64,000 bases of DNA from Sulfitobacter sabulilitoris (GTDB taxonomy: Bacteria > Pseudomonadota > Alphaproteobacteria > Rhodobacterales > Rhodobacteraceae): NCBI RefSeq assembly GCF_005887615.1, contig NZ_VANS01000001.1:1656024-1720023 (forward strand), read 5' to 3'. The position numbers were made by a program, and so were the translations under genes. Each line of letters begins with the position of its first letter. The stretch's first letter is position 1. Under the pieces are notes generated by a model that saw only the letters and a program-made list of their open reading frames with translations, had not been told where the DNA came from and did not search any database. Shown piece by piece: positions 29,817-40,209 of the stretch.

Positions 29817-30028
29817 AGCCCAAGCGGAATATCGTTGTCCCGCATCGCGCGCACCGCGGCGGTATGGTCGTCGGGGCGCACCATGATCCGGCGCGGGAAG
29901 ATCCCGATCCCGCCCTCCAGCACGCTCATGTTTACGTCCATTTCAAAGCAGTCTATACCCTCCCCCCTGAGAAGGGCGGTGGCGAAGGCGATTATGGTCG
30001 GGTCTGTGCTGCGCAAAAGTTCCTTCAT
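29813..30028 (-). CDS. DUF2007-domain protein
   Basis: 71 residues with the DUF2007 pattern: MKELLRSTDPTIIAFATALL, then the LLRGEGIDCFEMD segment and IMVRPDDHTAAVRAM. Described as a putative signal-transducing domain, with no known partner. Poor ribosome site. Divergent from the prenyl synthase gene by 56 bases, so the two promoters must overlap. Confidence 0.82.
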   Translation of the reverse strand: MKELLRSTDPTIIAFATALLRGEGIDCFEMDVNMSVLEGGIGIFPRRIMVRPDDHTAAVRAMRDNDIPLGL

Positions 30029-30084
30029 ATCAGTGATGTAGATGAAGTAGGCCCGCCTTGTCGAGCCTGAGCCACGAGACAGTG

Positions 30085-31086
30085 ATGAGCAGTACAGTCA
30101 AATCGCACAAACCGCATGACCGGATGGCGGCCTACCTGACCGAGGACATGGGTGCGGTAAACCGTCTCATCGCCGAGCGGATGGCCTCGGAACACGCGCC
30201 GCGAATCCCGCAGGTGACCGCCCATCTGGTCGATGCGGGCGGCAAGCGCCTGCGCCCGATGCTGACGCTGGCGGCGGCGCATCTGTGCGGCTACACCGGC
30301 GGCTATCACGTGCATCTGGCTGCAACGGTCGAGTTCATCCACACCGCCACGCTGTTGCATGACGACGTGGTGGACGAAAGCGGCCAGCGGCGCGGGCGGC
30401 CCACAGCCAACCTGTTGTGGGACAACAAATCCTCCGTTCTGGTGGGCGACTACCTGTTTTCGCGCAGTTTTCAGCTTATGGTGGAAACCGGCAACCTTAG
30501 GGTGCTCGATATCCTCGCCAATGCCTCGGCCACCATCGCCGAAGGCGAAGTGCTGCAACTGACCGCCAGCCAGGATCTGGCCACGACCGAAGGCATCTAT
30601 CTCCAGGTGGTGCGCGGCAAGACGGCGGCGTTGTTTTCGGCGGCGACCCAGGTCGGTGGCGTGATCGCTGGCGCCCCGGACGCGCATGTCCAGGCACTCT
30701 ACGATTACGGTGACGCGCTTGGCATCGCCTTTCAGATCGTCGATGATCTGCTGGACATGCAGGGCGACGCGGCGGCCACGGGCAAGAACGTCGGCGACGA
30801 TTTCCGCGAGCGCAAGCTGACCCTGCCGCTGATCAAGGCCGTGGCCCGCGCCGACGCGGAAGAGCGCGCCTTCTGGGTGCGGACCATCGAAAAGGGCAAG
30901 CAGGTGGAGGGCGATCTGGATCATGCGCTGGCGTTGCTGCACAAGCACGATGCCCTGATCGACACCAGCACCGATGCCCGCATCTGGGCGGCCCGCGCGG
31001 TCGAGGCGCTGCAACCTCTGCCCGATCACCCGGTCAAGACCATGTTGTCGGAACTGGCCGACTACGTGGTCGAGCGCATCACCTGA
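30085..31086 (+). CDS. Long-chain polyprenyl diphosphate synthase (ubiquinone side chain)
   Basis: 333 residues. Trans-prenyl synthase with both aspartate motifs: LLHDDVVD (first) and VDDLLDM (second), plus GGKRLRPML. The residues before the first motif are small (TATLL), which fits long products; Rhodobacteraceae use ubiquinone-10, so the decaprenyl enzyme (ddsA) is likely. Start at the ATG at 30085; a TTG 27 bases upstream is an alternative. Its TGA abuts the ispE stop on the other strand (TGATCA, 31084-31089). ispE supplies the same isoprenoid pathway. Confidence 0.9.
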   Translation: MSSTVKSHKPHDRMAAYLTEDMGAVNRLIAERMASEHAPRIPQVTAHLVDAGGKRLRPMLTLAAAHLCGYTGGYHVHLAATVEFIHTATLLHDDVVDESGQRRGRPTANLLWDNKSSVLVGDYLFSRSFQLMVETGNLRVLDILANASATIAEGEVLQLTASQDLATTEGIYLQVVRGKTAALFSAATQVGGVIAGAPDAHVQALYDYGDALGIAFQIVDDLLDMQGDAAATGKNVGDDFRERKLTLPLIKAVARADAEERAFWVRTIEKGKQVEGDLDHALALLHKHDALIDTSTDARIWAARAVEALQPLPDHPVKTMLSELADYVVERIT

Positions 31087-31941
31087 TCAGCCGCGCAAGA
31101 CAGGCGCATCCGCCACCCACCAATCGGGATGATCCGACGCGATACGCGCCGCCGCATCACGCGCATCCCGCGCCGAGGCGTGTAGCCCGAAACAGGTGGC
31201 CCCGGATCCCGACATCCGCGCCAGCATCGCGCCGTCCAGGGCGGCCAGTGCCCGATCTATCTGCGGCAGCAGCGCGCGTGCCGGCGGCTCCAGGTCGTTG
31301 CGATGCTCTGCCAACCACGCGGCAAAGGCGGCTGCATCGGGCCAGTCCGGCAAGCGATCCGGCATGGGCGGATTCGATTTCGAGGCAAGCGCGGCAAACA
31401 CCTGCGGCGTCGGCACCGGCACACCGGGATTGACCAAGACGACCCACATCGGCGGCACGCCGTCCACCGGTGTCAGAACCTCGCCCACCCCGCGCATCCG
31501 CTGCGGCGCATCCGACAGGCACACCGGCACATCCGCGCCCAGCCGCGCCACATCCTCGGGCAGCGGTACGCCCCACAGCGCGGACAGCGCCAGCAGCGTC
31601 GCCGCCGCATCCGCCGATCCGCCGCCGATCCCGGCGGCATTGGGCAATTCCTTGATCAGGTGCAGCGCCGCACCGCGCCCCGCGCCCGCGTCCACCAGGT
31701 AGGCGGCGCGCATCACGAGGTTCTGCGCGCCGGTGGGCACGCCGCCTGCGCGCGGGCCCTCGACCGAAAGGCTCAAGCGATCATCGAGCACCGCCGTCAG
31801 AGTATCGCCCACGCCCACGCGCACGACCAGGCTGTCCAGCAGGTGATAGCCGTCGTGGCGCTGCCCTGTGACGTGCAGGCACAGGTTTACCTTGGCATAG
31901 GCCGGCCGCACGACATGCGCGCCGCGGTCAGGGATCGTCAT
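31087..31941 (-). CDS. ispE: 4-diphosphocytidyl-2-C-methyl-D-erythritol kinase
   Basis: 284 residues. Fourth step of the MEP isoprenoid pathway. GHMP kinase: [11 protein letters not shown] at the substrate side, ATP loop [16 protein letters not shown] and [11 protein letters not shown] near the C-terminus. Translation is coupled to the upstream TPR gene by an ATGA overlap. Confidence 0.95.
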   Translation of the reverse strand: MTIPDRGAHVVRPAYAKVNLCLHVTGQRHDGYHLLDSLVVRVGVGDTLTAVLDDRLSLSVEGPRAGGVPTGAQNLVMRAAYLVDAGAGRGAALHLIKELPNAAGIGGGSADAAATLLALSALWGVPLPEDVARLGADVPVCLSDAPQRMRGVGEVLTPVDGVPPMWVVLVNPGVPVPTPQVFAALASKSNPPMPDRLPDWPDAAAFAAWLAEHRNDLEPPARALLPQIDRALAALDGAMLARMSGSGATCFGLHASARDARDAAARIASDHPDWWVADAPVLRG

Positions 31942-33671
31942 TTCTCCTTGGCGGCGACGGCGGTCAGCGGCTTGGCGCCTTCGTCGGCCAGTACCCTGTC
32001 CAGGCCGACCTCCAGCTTGGCGCGTATCCGCTCCGGGTCCGCTTCGCTGTCGGGCTCGTCATTGTCCACGAAGGACAGGGCCCGCGCCCATTGAAACTCC
32101 GCCTCTCGGGTGCGCCCGACGGCCCACAACACGTCGCCCAGATGATCGTTGACCACCGGATCGACCGGCATCAGTTCCACCGCGCGCTCCATGTGGCCGA
32201 TCGCCTCTTCGTAGCGGCCCAACCGGTACAGAACCCAGCCAAGGCTGTCGATGATGTAGCCGCTGTCGGGGCTCGCGTCCGCCGCGCGCCTGATCATGTC
32301 CAGCGCCTCGTCCAGCTTGACCTGACGCTCCACCAGCGAATACCCGAGGTAATTGAGAACCTGCGGCTGGTCCGGATTAAGCGCGAGCGCGGCACGAAAG
32401 TCAGCCTCGGACGCGTCCCAGTTGCCCAGGCGTTCCTGCGCGATGCCGCGGGCATAGAGCAAGAACCACTGCGCCCGCGCGCCGTCCTCGGTCAGCGCAA
32501 GCGCGCGGTCATAGGCGGCAACCGCTTCTGCATGGCGGTCCTGCGCACGCAGTGCATCGCCCAGCGACGAATGAACGATCGCCATATCGCCGTGGCTGCG
32601 TGCCAGTTGCTCCAGCACTTCGATCGCGGCATCGGGCCGGTCGGCCTGCCGCAGGGCGGCGGCACGGCCAAGCTCCGCCGCGTGATACGCGGGATGGTTC
32701 GCGGGCACACGCTTGTATGCCGCGATGGCCAGATCCGACTGGCCCAATGTCTCGAGCAGTTCGGCCGTCAGCAAAAGCGCATCGACATGGGCCGGACGCA
32801 GGTAGAGCGCGACCTGGCTGTAGAGCAGCGTATATTCCGGCCCCGCCTCAGAGCGCAGCGCGGCGGCAAGGGAATAGAACACTTCCGCAAACCCGTCGCG
32901 CACCGATGCGACATGCCGGAACGGCACGCTTTCGCCCTCTTCAAGCGCTGCGGTCAGCGCGTCCAGTTCGGGGTCGGTCGCTCCGGCGAACGCCTCTCTC
33001 AAAAGCGCCAGCGCGTCGTCATTCCGATCGAGCTGCGACAGGATTTCGGCACGCGCCATGGCGCCGCGACGGGTCAAAACCATGACGCCAGCGCCATCGT
33101 CGGCGAAAATCGCCTCCGCACCTTCGAAATCGCCGACCAGCGCCAGCGCCATGGCCTTGTGGAACATTGCAAAGCCCTGCAGACCGACTTCGCTTGACAC
33201 CCGGTCGAACTGCGCCAGCGCCTCCTTTGCCTCGCCCGCGCCCATATAGGCCCAGGCCTTGATCAACCCATCGACCAGCGGTCCGATGCCCTGCGCACCG
33301 GTTTCGCGCGCAATCAGGGCAAGGTAATCTTCCTGGTCCAGCAGATCCGCGGTCAGCACCATCTGAGCGACCTGGCTCTCGCGGCCCGATTGCTGCATCG
33401 TGCGCGCAATCGGCACGGCGCGGCCGATCTCGCCCAACGACATGAAGGACACGACCGCGTTTTCCATCAGATCCACGTTGGCGGGATCGCGGACAAGCGC
33501 CTGCGTGAAATAGGAGGCTGCCGCGCCGTAGTCATTTTGCGCGGCGGCCTGCCGCGCGGCAAGGTACGGCCCCGCAACGGATTGCGCGGCGGCGGCTGCG
33601 GCCAACCCCGCACAGAGCGCGACAATCGCGGCGGAGGATGTCAGGAATCGGATCGCACGGGTGCACTGCAT
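31938..33671 (-). CDS. Exported tetratricopeptide-repeat protein
   Basis: 577 residues. Signal peptide 1-29 (hydrophobic, alanine-rich, cleavage before QSVAGP). The mature protein is a string of TPR-like helix pairs; clearest are [20 protein letters not shown] (about 53-72), then near 300-520, including [20 protein letters not shown] and [20 protein letters not shown]. It is probably a periplasmic scaffold. The C-terminus is low complexity. A GATGAGG site precedes the ATG. Fusion of TPR gene and ispE in one operon is seen in this group; the partner of the TPR protein is unknown. Confidence 0.85.
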   Translation of the reverse strand: MQCTRAIRFLTSSAAIVALCAGLAAAAAAQSVAGPYLAARQAAAQNDYGAAASYFTQALVRDPANVDLMENAVVSFMSLGEIGRAVPIARTMQQSGRESQVAQMVLTADLLDQEDYLALIARETGAQGIGPLVDGLIKAWAYMGAGEAKEALAQFDRVSSEVGLQGFAMFHKAMALALVGDFEGAEAIFADDGAGVMVLTRRGAMARAEILSQLDRNDDALALLREAFAGATDPELDALTAALEEGESVPFRHVASVRDGFAEVFYSLAAALRSEAGPEYTLLYSQVALYLRPAHVDALLLTAELLETLGQSDLAIAAYKRVPANHPAYHAAELGRAAALRQADRPDAAIEVLEQLARSHGDMAIVHSSLGDALRAQDRHAEAVAAYDRALALTEDGARAQWFLLYARGIAQERLGNWDASEADFRAALALNPDQPQVLNYLGYSLVERQVKLDEALDMIRRAADASPDSGYIIDSLGWVLYRLGRYEEAIGHMERAVELMPVDPVVNDHLGDVLWAVGRTREAEFQWARALSFVDNDEPDSEADPERIRAKLEVGLDRVLADEGAKPLTAVAAKEK

Positions 33672-33830
33672 CGTCGGGGCCTCATCATTCTGATTTTGGA
33701 CGAGAGGCTATCAGGTTCGCAGCGCAGCGCAATGGCACGGGATCGTGAGCCGCGCAGGCCCGTGACCGCAACGCCGCACATCTCAGCGAAGTCTTGCCGG
33801 TGGCCGCGACGCTGTGCGGGTCGTGGCATC

Positions 33831-33853
33831 GGGTGGGAAGACGATCCCCACCC
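33831..33853 (-). terminator. Hairpin downstream of ETF-QO gene
   Basis: GGGTGGG (33831-33837) and CCCACCC (33847-33853) with a 9-base loop, 8 bases past the ETF-QO stop. No T run follows on either strand, so it may be a weak or Rho-assisted terminator. Confidence 0.35.
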
Positions 33854-33860
33854 GGCCGGG

Positions 33861-35510
33861 TCACATGTTGGGATAGTTCGGCCCGTCGCCCCCCTGCGGC
33901 GTGGTCCAGTTGATGTTCTGGCTCGGGTCCTTGATATCGCAGGTCTTGCAGTGGACGCAGTTCTGGAAGTTGATGACAAAGCGCGTGTCCTTGCCCTCTT
34001 CCTCGACGAATTCGTACACACCCGCCGGACAATAGCGCGCCGATGGCCCCGCATATTTTGGCAGGTTCACCTTGACCGGCACATCGGGGTCCTTGAGCTT
34101 GAGATGCGCAGGCTGGCTTTCCTCGTGGTTGGTAAAGGAAAAGGCCACGTTGGTCAGGCGGTCAAAGCTGATCTTGCCGTCGGGCTTGGGATAGTCGATG
34201 ACCTTGTGCTTGGCGGCCTCCTCGGTCGCCTCGGCGTCCGATTTGCCGTGACCCAGCGTGCCCAGCAACGAAAAGCCCAGCGTGTTTGTCCACATGTCGA
34301 AGCCGCCCAGCACCAGCGACGCAGTCAGCCCGTACTTGGACCACAGCGGTTTGACATTGCGCACCTTTTTCAGGTCCTTGCCGATTTCGCCGTTGCGCAC
34401 CTCCGTCTCGTAGTCGGACAGTTCGTCGCCGCTGCGATCCGCCTTGATCGCTGCAATCGCGGCTTCGGCAGCCGCCTTGCCCGACAGCATTGCATTGTGG
34501 TTGCCCTTGATCCGCGGCACGTTGACCATGCCCACCGAACATCCCAGCAGCGCCACGCCCGGCGCCACCATCTTGGGCATCGACTGCCAGCCGCCTTCGC
34601 TGATCGCGCGGGCGCCATAGGCCACCCGCTTGCCGCCCTCCAGCAACTCCTTGACCATCGGGTGATGCTTGAACTGCTGGAACGACAGGTAGGGGTTCAC
34701 GTAGGGATTCTTGTAGCCCAGGTGCACGACGAACCCGACATAGACCTGGTTGTTGTCCAGGTGATAGATGAACGACCCGCCGCCCGCGTTGCTGCCCAGC
34801 GGCCAGCCCATCGTGTGCGTGACGGTGCCCTCCTTGTGCTTGGCAGGGTCGACCTCCCAGATCTCCTTCATCCCCAGGCCGAATTTCTGCGGCTCGTGGC
34901 CCTTGGACAGGTCGTATTTCGCCATGACTTCCTTGGCGAGTGATCCACGCACGCCTTCAGACAGGAACACGTACTTGCCGTGCAGCTCCATCCCCGGCTC
35001 GTAGCCGTCGCCCTTGGTGCCGTCGGCATTGATCCCGAACTCGCCCGCGACCACGCCCTTGACTTCGCCCTTGTCGCCGTAAACCAGCTCGGAACAGGCC
35101 ATGCCGGGGAAAATCTCGACGCCCAGCGCCTCGGCCTGCTCGGCCATCCAGCGGCAGACATTGCCCATCGACACGATGTAATTGCCGTGGTTGTTCATCA
35201 GCGGCGGCATCGGGAAGTTCGGCACACGCACACTGCCCGCCTCGCCCAGCATGTAAAAGTTGTCTTCCTTCACCGGAACGGTGATCGGCGCGCCCTTGTC
35301 CTTCCAGTCCGGGATCAACGCGTTCAGGCCGACAGGATCCAGAACCGCACCGGACAGGATGTGTGCGCCAACTTCGGAGCCTTTTTCGAGCACAACAACA
35401 TTGCAGTCGGCATCAAGCTGCTTGAGCCGGATCGCCGCCGACAAGCCCGCGGGGCCCGCTCCGACGATCACCACGTCATATTCCATCGCTTCGCGTTCGA
35501 TCTCGGCCAT
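33861..35510 (-). CDS. Electron-transfer flavoprotein-ubiquinone oxidoreductase
   Basis: 549 residues. Passes electrons from ETF (fatty acid and amino acid oxidation) to ubiquinone at the inner membrane. FAD-binding start [17 protein letters not shown], then [11 protein letters not shown], and a C-terminal 4Fe-4S region with CPAGVYEF and [18 protein letters not shown]. The start at 35510 has AAAAGGAG; a preceding ATG adds six residues. Works with the acyl-CoA dehydrogenase encoded at 45169-46893. Confidence 0.96.
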   Translation of the reverse strand: MAEIEREAMEYDVVIVGAGPAGLSAAIRLKQLDADCNVVVLEKGSEVGAHILSGAVLDPVGLNALIPDWKDKGAPITVPVKEDNFYMLGEAGSVRVPNFPMPPLMNNHGNYIVSMGNVCRWMAEQAEALGVEIFPGMACSELVYGDKGEVKGVVAGEFGINADGTKGDGYEPGMELHGKYVFLSEGVRGSLAKEVMAKYDLSKGHEPQKFGLGMKEIWEVDPAKHKEGTVTHTMGWPLGSNAGGGSFIYHLDNNQVYVGFVVHLGYKNPYVNPYLSFQQFKHHPMVKELLEGGKRVAYGARAISEGGWQSMPKMVAPGVALLGCSVGMVNVPRIKGNHNAMLSGKAAAEAAIAAIKADRSGDELSDYETEVRNGEIGKDLKKVRNVKPLWSKYGLTASLVLGGFDMWTNTLGFSLLGTLGHGKSDAEATEEAAKHKVIDYPKPDGKISFDRLTNVAFSFTNHEESQPAHLKLKDPDVPVKVNLPKYAGPSARYCPAGVYEFVEEEGKDTRFVINFQNCVHCKTCDIKDPSQNINWTTPQGGDGPNYPNM

Positions 35511-35794
35511 TCCTGTCGGCTCCTTTTGCATTTGTGCGGGCTGGCGGGCTGCCCACGAAAGATTGTGTCGCGCTTGGCTAGCCTGTCCGCACGGTCAATG
35601 CAATCGCAACGACACGTAAAATGGGGGCGGCAGGCTCCGCTGTCCACTGGGATGTTTCGCCGCGCACCCCTTCCCGGCCCGGGCCGCCACAGTCGGAGTT
35701 TTGGAAAATTCCGATCCGTTTTCCGTACAACAGAACGGCCGGCAGCCCACCGGCGCGGCTCCCATCGGGCACCCCGGCCCATGTGCCCGCCCCT

Positions 35795-35824
35795 TCAGGA
35801 CCACGCCCTCTCAGGACCACGCCC
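35795..35824. repeat. Direct repeat TCAGGACCACGCCC x2
   Basis: Identical 14-mers at 35795-35808 and 35811-35824, a period of 16 bases. May be tandem binding sites or a chance duplication in the greA/ETF-QO leader region. Confidence 0.7.
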
Positions 35825-35943
35825 CCGGACTGCGGTTGCGCTTTCACGACCACCGGCGACACGCAATCCAACGCCGCACGCTCTCCCGGGCAAAACGCCT
35901 CGGCGAAGCCCCGCCAAGGGGCCTTGCATTTTCCCCCGCCTTT

Positions 35944-35964
35944 GGGTCAGGTACGGGCTGACCC
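35944..35964 (+). promoter_or_regulatory. Hairpin in the greA leader
   Basis: GGGTCAG (35944-35950) and CTGACCC (35958-35964), loop GTACGGG; the flanking CCGCCTTT and AAAACGGCGG can lengthen the stem with a small bulge. It is 60 bases before the greA ATG. It could be an attenuator or a stabilising 5' structure. Confidence 0.45.
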
Positions 35965-36023
35965 CGAAAACGGCGGCCCCGGATCCGACCGGTCGGCCGC
36001 CTCAATTGCCTGGACGTACCGCT

Positions 36024-36494
36024 ATGGAAAAAGTTCCCATGACCCGCAAGGGCCACTCCGCCCTGGAAGCCGAACTGAAACATCTCAAGTCCGTGGAGCG
36101 CCCGGCGATCATTCAGGCTATTGCGGAGGCCCGCGAACACGGCGATCTGTCCGAAAACGCGGAGTATCACTCGGCCCGCGAAAAGCATTCCTTCATCGAA
36201 GGTCGGATCAAGGAACTCGAAGGGGTCTTGAGCCGCGCCGAGGTGATCGACCCGGCCAAAATGTCCGGCACCGTGAAATTCGGCGCGACCGTCACGCTGG
36301 TGGACGAGGACACGGACGAGGAAAAGACCTGGCAGATCGTGGGCGAACACGAGGCCAATATCGAGGCCGGGCTTCTCAACATCAAATCCCCCATCGCCCG
36401 CGCGCTGATCGGCAAGGACGAAGGCGACAGCGTCGAGGTGCGTACACCAGGGGGCGAGAAGTCTTATGAGGTCCTCAAGATCGTTTATGCCTGA
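36024..36494 (+). CDS. greA: Transcription elongation factor GreA
   Basis: 156 residues, full length. Rescues backtracked RNA polymerase. N-terminal coiled coil ([41 protein letters not shown]) with the acidic tip D-L-S-E-N, then the FKBP-like C-terminal domain ([18 protein letters not shown]). The start at 36024 (MEKVPMT) matches homologues; a second ATG lies at 36039. Confidence 0.95.
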   Translation: MEKVPMTRKGHSALEAELKHLKSVERPAIIQAIAEAREHGDLSENAEYHSAREKHSFIEGRIKELEGVLSRAEVIDPAKMSGTVKFGATVTLVDEDTDEEKTWQIVGEHEANIEAGLLNIKSPIARALIGKDEGDSVEVRTPGGEKSYEVLKIVYA

Positions 36495-36508
36495 CGGGAC
36501 CCGCTGAC

Positions 36509-37561
36509 ATGGCCGACGCCCCGAACCAGCAACAGCCGACCCAAACCGCCGCGCCCAAGACGCGGCCTACGCCGCTGGGCATCTATGACCGCCCGAAATC
36601 CGAAGGGATCACCGGGATCGAGATCACGGCCCTGGCGCTCAGCATCATCTGGCTGCTAGGCGCGGGCCTGTTCTTTCTGCTGATGCCACCCAGCGCCGGC
36701 ACGGGCGACGCGGGCATCGACAGCCTGCGTTTCCTGATGACGATGCTTGCGATCTTCATGCCCGTGGCGATGATCTGGGTCGCGGCCACGGCGGCGCGAT
36801 CGTCGCGCGTCATGCGCGAGGAAAGCCAGCGCCTGCAAGCCGCGATCGACGCGATACGCCAGGCCTATATCGCACAACAACAGGGCCGCGACCTGAATAA
36901 CGAACCCTCCGTCGCCCGCAAGCTCGATGAAATCGCCGCCGCAGCGCGCAAGACCGAAACGGCGCTTGCCACATTCTCGTCGCGCCGCGAGGCCGAAGCG
37001 TCCCGCCCCCGCCCGCCGCTGGTGCAGCCCGCCGCGCCCAACGACCAACCCGTGCTGGCGCTGGGAACGCCCGCAGGCGACATGACGCCGCCGCTCTCGA
37101 CCGAAGATTTCATCCGCGCGCTCAACTTTCCCGAAACCGCAGAAGACGAAAGCGGCTTTGCCGCCCTGCGCCGCGCGCTCAAGGATCGGCCGGCGGCACA
37201 GCTCATACAGGCCGCCCAGGACGTGCTGACCCTGCTCAGCCAGGATGGCATCTACATGGACGATCTGCGCCCCGACCGGGCCCGCCCCGAGGTCTGGCGC
37301 CAATTCGGACAGGGCGCGCGCGGACGGCCCATCGCGGCTCTGGGCGGCATCCGCGACCGGTCGTCGCTGGCCCTGACGGCCGGGCGGATGAAACAGGACC
37401 CCATCTTTCGCGACGCCGCGCATCACTTCCTGCGCCGCTTCGACAAGACCTTCGCGGAGTTCGAAAAAACCGCGTCCGACGGTGAAATCTCGGCTCTGGC
37501 CGATACCCGCACCGCGCGGGCCTTCATGCTTTTGGGGCGTGTCGCGGGCACGTTCGACTGA
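36509..37561 (+). CDS. Two-TM membrane protein of unknown function, next to greA
   Basis: 350 residues. Proline-rich start (1-30), membrane segments at about 38-59 and 74-95, then a helical, charged region (SSRVMREESQRLQAAIDAIR) and a soluble C-terminal domain with EDFIRALNFPETAEDESGF and HHFLRRFDKTFAEFEKT. Lies 14 bases after greA. No family recognised; appears to be a conserved hypothetical of this bacterial group (from memory of the layout). Confidence 0.75.
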   Translation: MADAPNQQQPTQTAAPKTRPTPLGIYDRPKSEGITGIEITALALSIIWLLGAGLFFLLMPPSAGTGDAGIDSLRFLMTMLAIFMPVAMIWVAATAARSSRVMREESQRLQAAIDAIRQAYIAQQQGRDLNNEPSVARKLDEIAAAARKTETALATFSSRREAEASRPRPPLVQPAAPNDQPVLALGTPAGDMTPPLSTEDFIRALNFPETAEDESGFAALRRALKDRPAAQLIQAAQDVLTLLSQDGIYMDDLRPDRARPEVWRQFGQGARGRPIAALGGIRDRSSLALTAGRMKQDPIFRDAAHHFLRRFDKTFAEFEKTASDGEISALADTRTARAFMLLGRVAGTFD

Positions 37562-37639
37562 CCGCACGGCGGACACAACCGATCGACCGTTTCTCCTGGC
37601 CCGACATACCTCGGGGTCCGGCGCACAGCCCCGGAATGC

Positions 37640-39721
37640 CTACAGCCCGAAAGCGGCGAACGGGATATAGCGCACCCTGTCGCCCGGTCGGACATCGCGC
37701 GCCTCCGGTCCCAGCTCGACAAGCCCGTCAGCCCAGCTCAGGCCGCTGATCCGCCCCGATCCTTCAGAGCCAAAGACCTCCGCCGCACCCTCCCGGATGC
37801 GGGCCCGCAGGAATTCCGTTCGCCCCGGCTTCTTGCGCTTGGAAAACGCGGCGGGCACGTCGAACCCCTGGGGCACCGGCCACGCCTGCCCCGCCAGCCG
37901 CGCCATCGCCGGATGCGCGAAGATCAGCGCGCAGACCAGCGCCGCCACCGGATTGCCCGGCAAACCAAAGACGGGCACGCCGGACCACAGGCCCAACGCC
38001 AGCGGGCGCCCGGGCTTGACCGCAATGCGCCAAAGCTCCATCGCGCCCGCCGCGCGCAACAAGGCCGAAACATGGTCCTCGTCTCCGGCCGACGCGCCGC
38101 CGCTTGTCATGATCACATCCGCGCGCCCGGCGGCTTGATCCAGCCGCGCCCGCAACGCCTCTCGGTCATCGCCGACGCGGCCCATGTCCACGGGCTCATG
38201 CCCGAAGGCCGTGATCATCGACAGCAGCATGGGCCGGTTGGCGTCGTAGATCTGGCCCGGCAAGGCGGGCGTGCCCGCCTCCACCACTTCGTCGCCGGTG
38301 GACAGCACGCCGACGCGCAGGGGTTTGCGCACCGGCACATCGCCCACGCCCGTCGCCGCCAGCAACGCCGCCTGCGGCGGCCCGATCCGCGATCCGGCCT
38401 CCAGTATGATCTCTCCCGCGTGCACGTCCTCTCCGGCGTTGCGGGTGTTGGCGCCCTGCCTGACCGGACCCTGAAAGGCGATCTGCCCGCCGCCCAGCGT
38501 CACGTCTTCCTGCAAGACGACCGTATCGACCCCCTCGGGCAGGGCCGCACCGGTGAGCACGCGGATGGCCATCCCGTCCGGCACGCGCCGCGGCGCATCG
38601 CCCGCCGCCGCACGCCCCTCCGCCAAAGGCATCACATGCGCCCCCGCATCGCGCCCGCCGGCAAAACCATAGCCATCGACCGCCGTATTGGGCAGCGGCG
38701 GATTGGCGCGAACCGCGCGCACATCCTCGGCCACGATACGGCCCGTGGCCCTGGACGCAGGCAGGCTTTCGACTGCGGTCACCGGCGTCAGGCCCGCGCG
38801 CAGCAGCGCCAGTGCATCCTGGACCGGGGTCCAATCCACACCGGCAGGCAGGGCAAAGCAATCGTTGCGCAACGGCGGCGGCGCGGGCGGCTGGCTGCGC
38901 AGGATCTCCTCGTGTCCCAGGCCGAAAATCCAGCCCTCTTCCGAGGCCTCGACCGCAAGGATGTCCGCCAGGACTTCGGGCGCGAGCGCAGAGACCGACC
39001 GGGCAACCTCGCAGACCTGCCATGCGTCCTTGATCATCCCCTCGGGCGCTGCGCCGACGGTCAGCGACGGCCAGATCTCGACCAGCGCCACCGGCGTCTC
39101 GAGCGGCTGGAACGGCCAGACCGACACCGCATCGCCCAGCCGCGCGCGCAGCCGCGCCAGAACCGGCAGACCCATGAAGACCTGGCTGCCCACCGCCCCC
39201 GCGCCGGCCATCTGCCAGCAGGTGAACGCACCCTTGGCCTGCGTCTCGGCCTGCCGGCGATCCGCAAAGGGGTTCTCGTAATCCGCCTTGGTGCGCGGCA
39301 GCCCGTCGATATCGCGCCCCGGCAACCCATTGGCCCAGAACGGCCCCTTGCCGCCAAAGCGCAGGTTGATCTCTGCGGCGAGGTCAAAGCGGTTGTTGGC
39401 CCCGGGCTCATCCGTCACATGCGCCGCGTACCAGTCCCACAGCGCCAGCGGATCATCCAGCCCGGTCAGCGCCGCGGCATACCCGCGCGGATACCCGAAC
39501 GGAAAATCGAACCCCGCCAGCACGCGCCGCCCCGCCTCCAGTTCCGTCTCCAGCAGTTCGGCGATCCACGCTTCGGCGACTTGACGATTGCGCAGGTAAA
39601 CCGGCGCCTCCGCCGCGCCGGCCCGCGCGACGCAGGCCCAGATCGCGTCTTTCACCGGCTTGGCGCCACGGTCGTTGCCGCCCGACCAATCCACCATCAG
39701 CACCGTGTCGAAATGGCTCAC
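37640..39721 (-). CDS. moeA: Molybdopterin molybdotransferase MoeA with an N-terminal DUF429-like domain
   Basis: 693 residues, about 290 longer than a usual MoeA. Residues 285-693 are MoeA: PLPNTAVDGYGF, STGDEVVEAG, TSGGASAGDEDHV, KPGRPLALG and GLPGNPVAALV; this part inserts molybdate into molybdopterin. Residues 1-272 look like a DUF429/RNase H-like domain: VLMVDWSGG (D11), LAGFDFPFGYP (D72) and ALVEIWPSL (E215) resemble its three acidic strands. Start is a GTG at 39721 overlapping the mobB stop (GTGA), with AGAGG 8 bases upstream; reading frame is continuous, so the fusion is real unless a sequencing error is present. Function of the extra domain is unknown. Confidence 0.85.
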   Translation of the reverse strand: MSHFDTVLMVDWSGGNDRGAKPVKDAIWACVARAGAAEAPVYLRNRQVAEAWIAELLETELEAGRRVLAGFDFPFGYPRGYAAALTGLDDPLALWDWYAAHVTDEPGANNRFDLAAEINLRFGGKGPFWANGLPGRDIDGLPRTKADYENPFADRRQAETQAKGAFTCWQMAGAGAVGSQVFMGLPVLARLRARLGDAVSVWPFQPLETPVALVEIWPSLTVGAAPEGMIKDAWQVCEVARSVSALAPEVLADILAVEASEEGWIFGLGHEEILRSQPPAPPPLRNDCFALPAGVDWTPVQDALALLRAGLTPVTAVESLPASRATGRIVAEDVRAVRANPPLPNTAVDGYGFAGGRDAGAHVMPLAEGRAAAGDAPRRVPDGMAIRVLTGAALPEGVDTVVLQEDVTLGGGQIAFQGPVRQGANTRNAGEDVHAGEIILEAGSRIGPPQAALLAATGVGDVPVRKPLRVGVLSTGDEVVEAGTPALPGQIYDANRPMLLSMITAFGHEPVDMGRVGDDREALRARLDQAAGRADVIMTSGGASAGDEDHVSALLRAAGAMELWRIAVKPGRPLALGLWSGVPVFGLPGNPVAALVCALIFAHPAMARLAGQAWPVPQGFDVPAAFSKRKKPGRTEFLRARIREGAAEVFGSEGSGRISGLSWADGLVELGPEARDVRPGDRVRYIPFAAFGL

Positions 39722-40209
39722 AGGCCGACCTCTCGCAGGATGAAATCGGCGATCGTGCAAGTATCGTCGAGGTCGAACACAGGGCGATCCAACGCAAGCT
39801 CACTGTCACTGGCCACGGCCCGGATCGTGGGATCACCGGGTGCGATCAGCGGATTGCCGGTGACCGCGCGATGCGCTTCGATCTTGCGATGTCCGTCGCG
39901 CTTGTAACCTTCGATCAAAACCAGATCGACCGGCGACAACTTGGTCAACAGCACCTCCAGCGGGGGTTCATCCTCGGCCCGCAATTCGTGCATCAGCGCA
40001 AAGCGGTTGCGCGAGGCCAGCAGCACCTCGGTCGCGCCAGCGACGCGGTGGCGATGGCTGTCCTTGCCCGCGTGGTCCACGTCAAAGCTGTGGTGGGCGT
40101 GCTTGATCGTGGACACGGTGACGCCGCGGCCGGTGATTTCGGTCACCAGCCGCTCCATTAACCCGGTCTTGCCCGCGTTCTTCCATCCGACGACGCCGTA
40201 CATCCTCAT
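39718..40209 (-). CDS. mobB: Molybdopterin-guanine dinucleotide biosynthesis protein MobB
   Basis: 163 residues. GTP-binding adaptor of Mo-cofactor maturation. Walker A GWKNAGKTGL (8-17), then STIKHAHHSFDVDHAGKDS and LVLIEGYKRDGHRKIE. ATG overlaps the mobA stop. Confidence 0.95.
   Translation of the reverse strand: MRMYGVVGWKNAGKTGLMERLVTEITGRGVTVSTIKHAHHSFDVDHAGKDSHRHRVAGATEVLLASRNRFALMHELRAEDEPPLEVLLTKLSPVDLVLIEGYKRDGHRKIEAHRAVTGNPLIAPGDPTIRAVASDSELALDRPVFDLDDTCTIADFILREVGL

Larger units (their letters stand above)
35511..36023. other. 513-base non-coding gap between ETF-QO and greA
   Basis: Divergent promoter region with no convincing gene: open frames here lack ribosome sites and read as proline/arginine-rich noise. 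It holds a pair of 14-base direct repeats, a GGGTCAG hairpin near greA, and an AT-poor stretch around 35630-35680 except TTGGAAAATTCC at 35700-35711. It is long for this gene-dense window. Confidence 0.6.

Noticed and set aside
35578-35871. Open frames in the greA/ETF-QO gap
   Set aside because: Proline/arginine-rich without ribosome sites or motifs; treated as non-coding.
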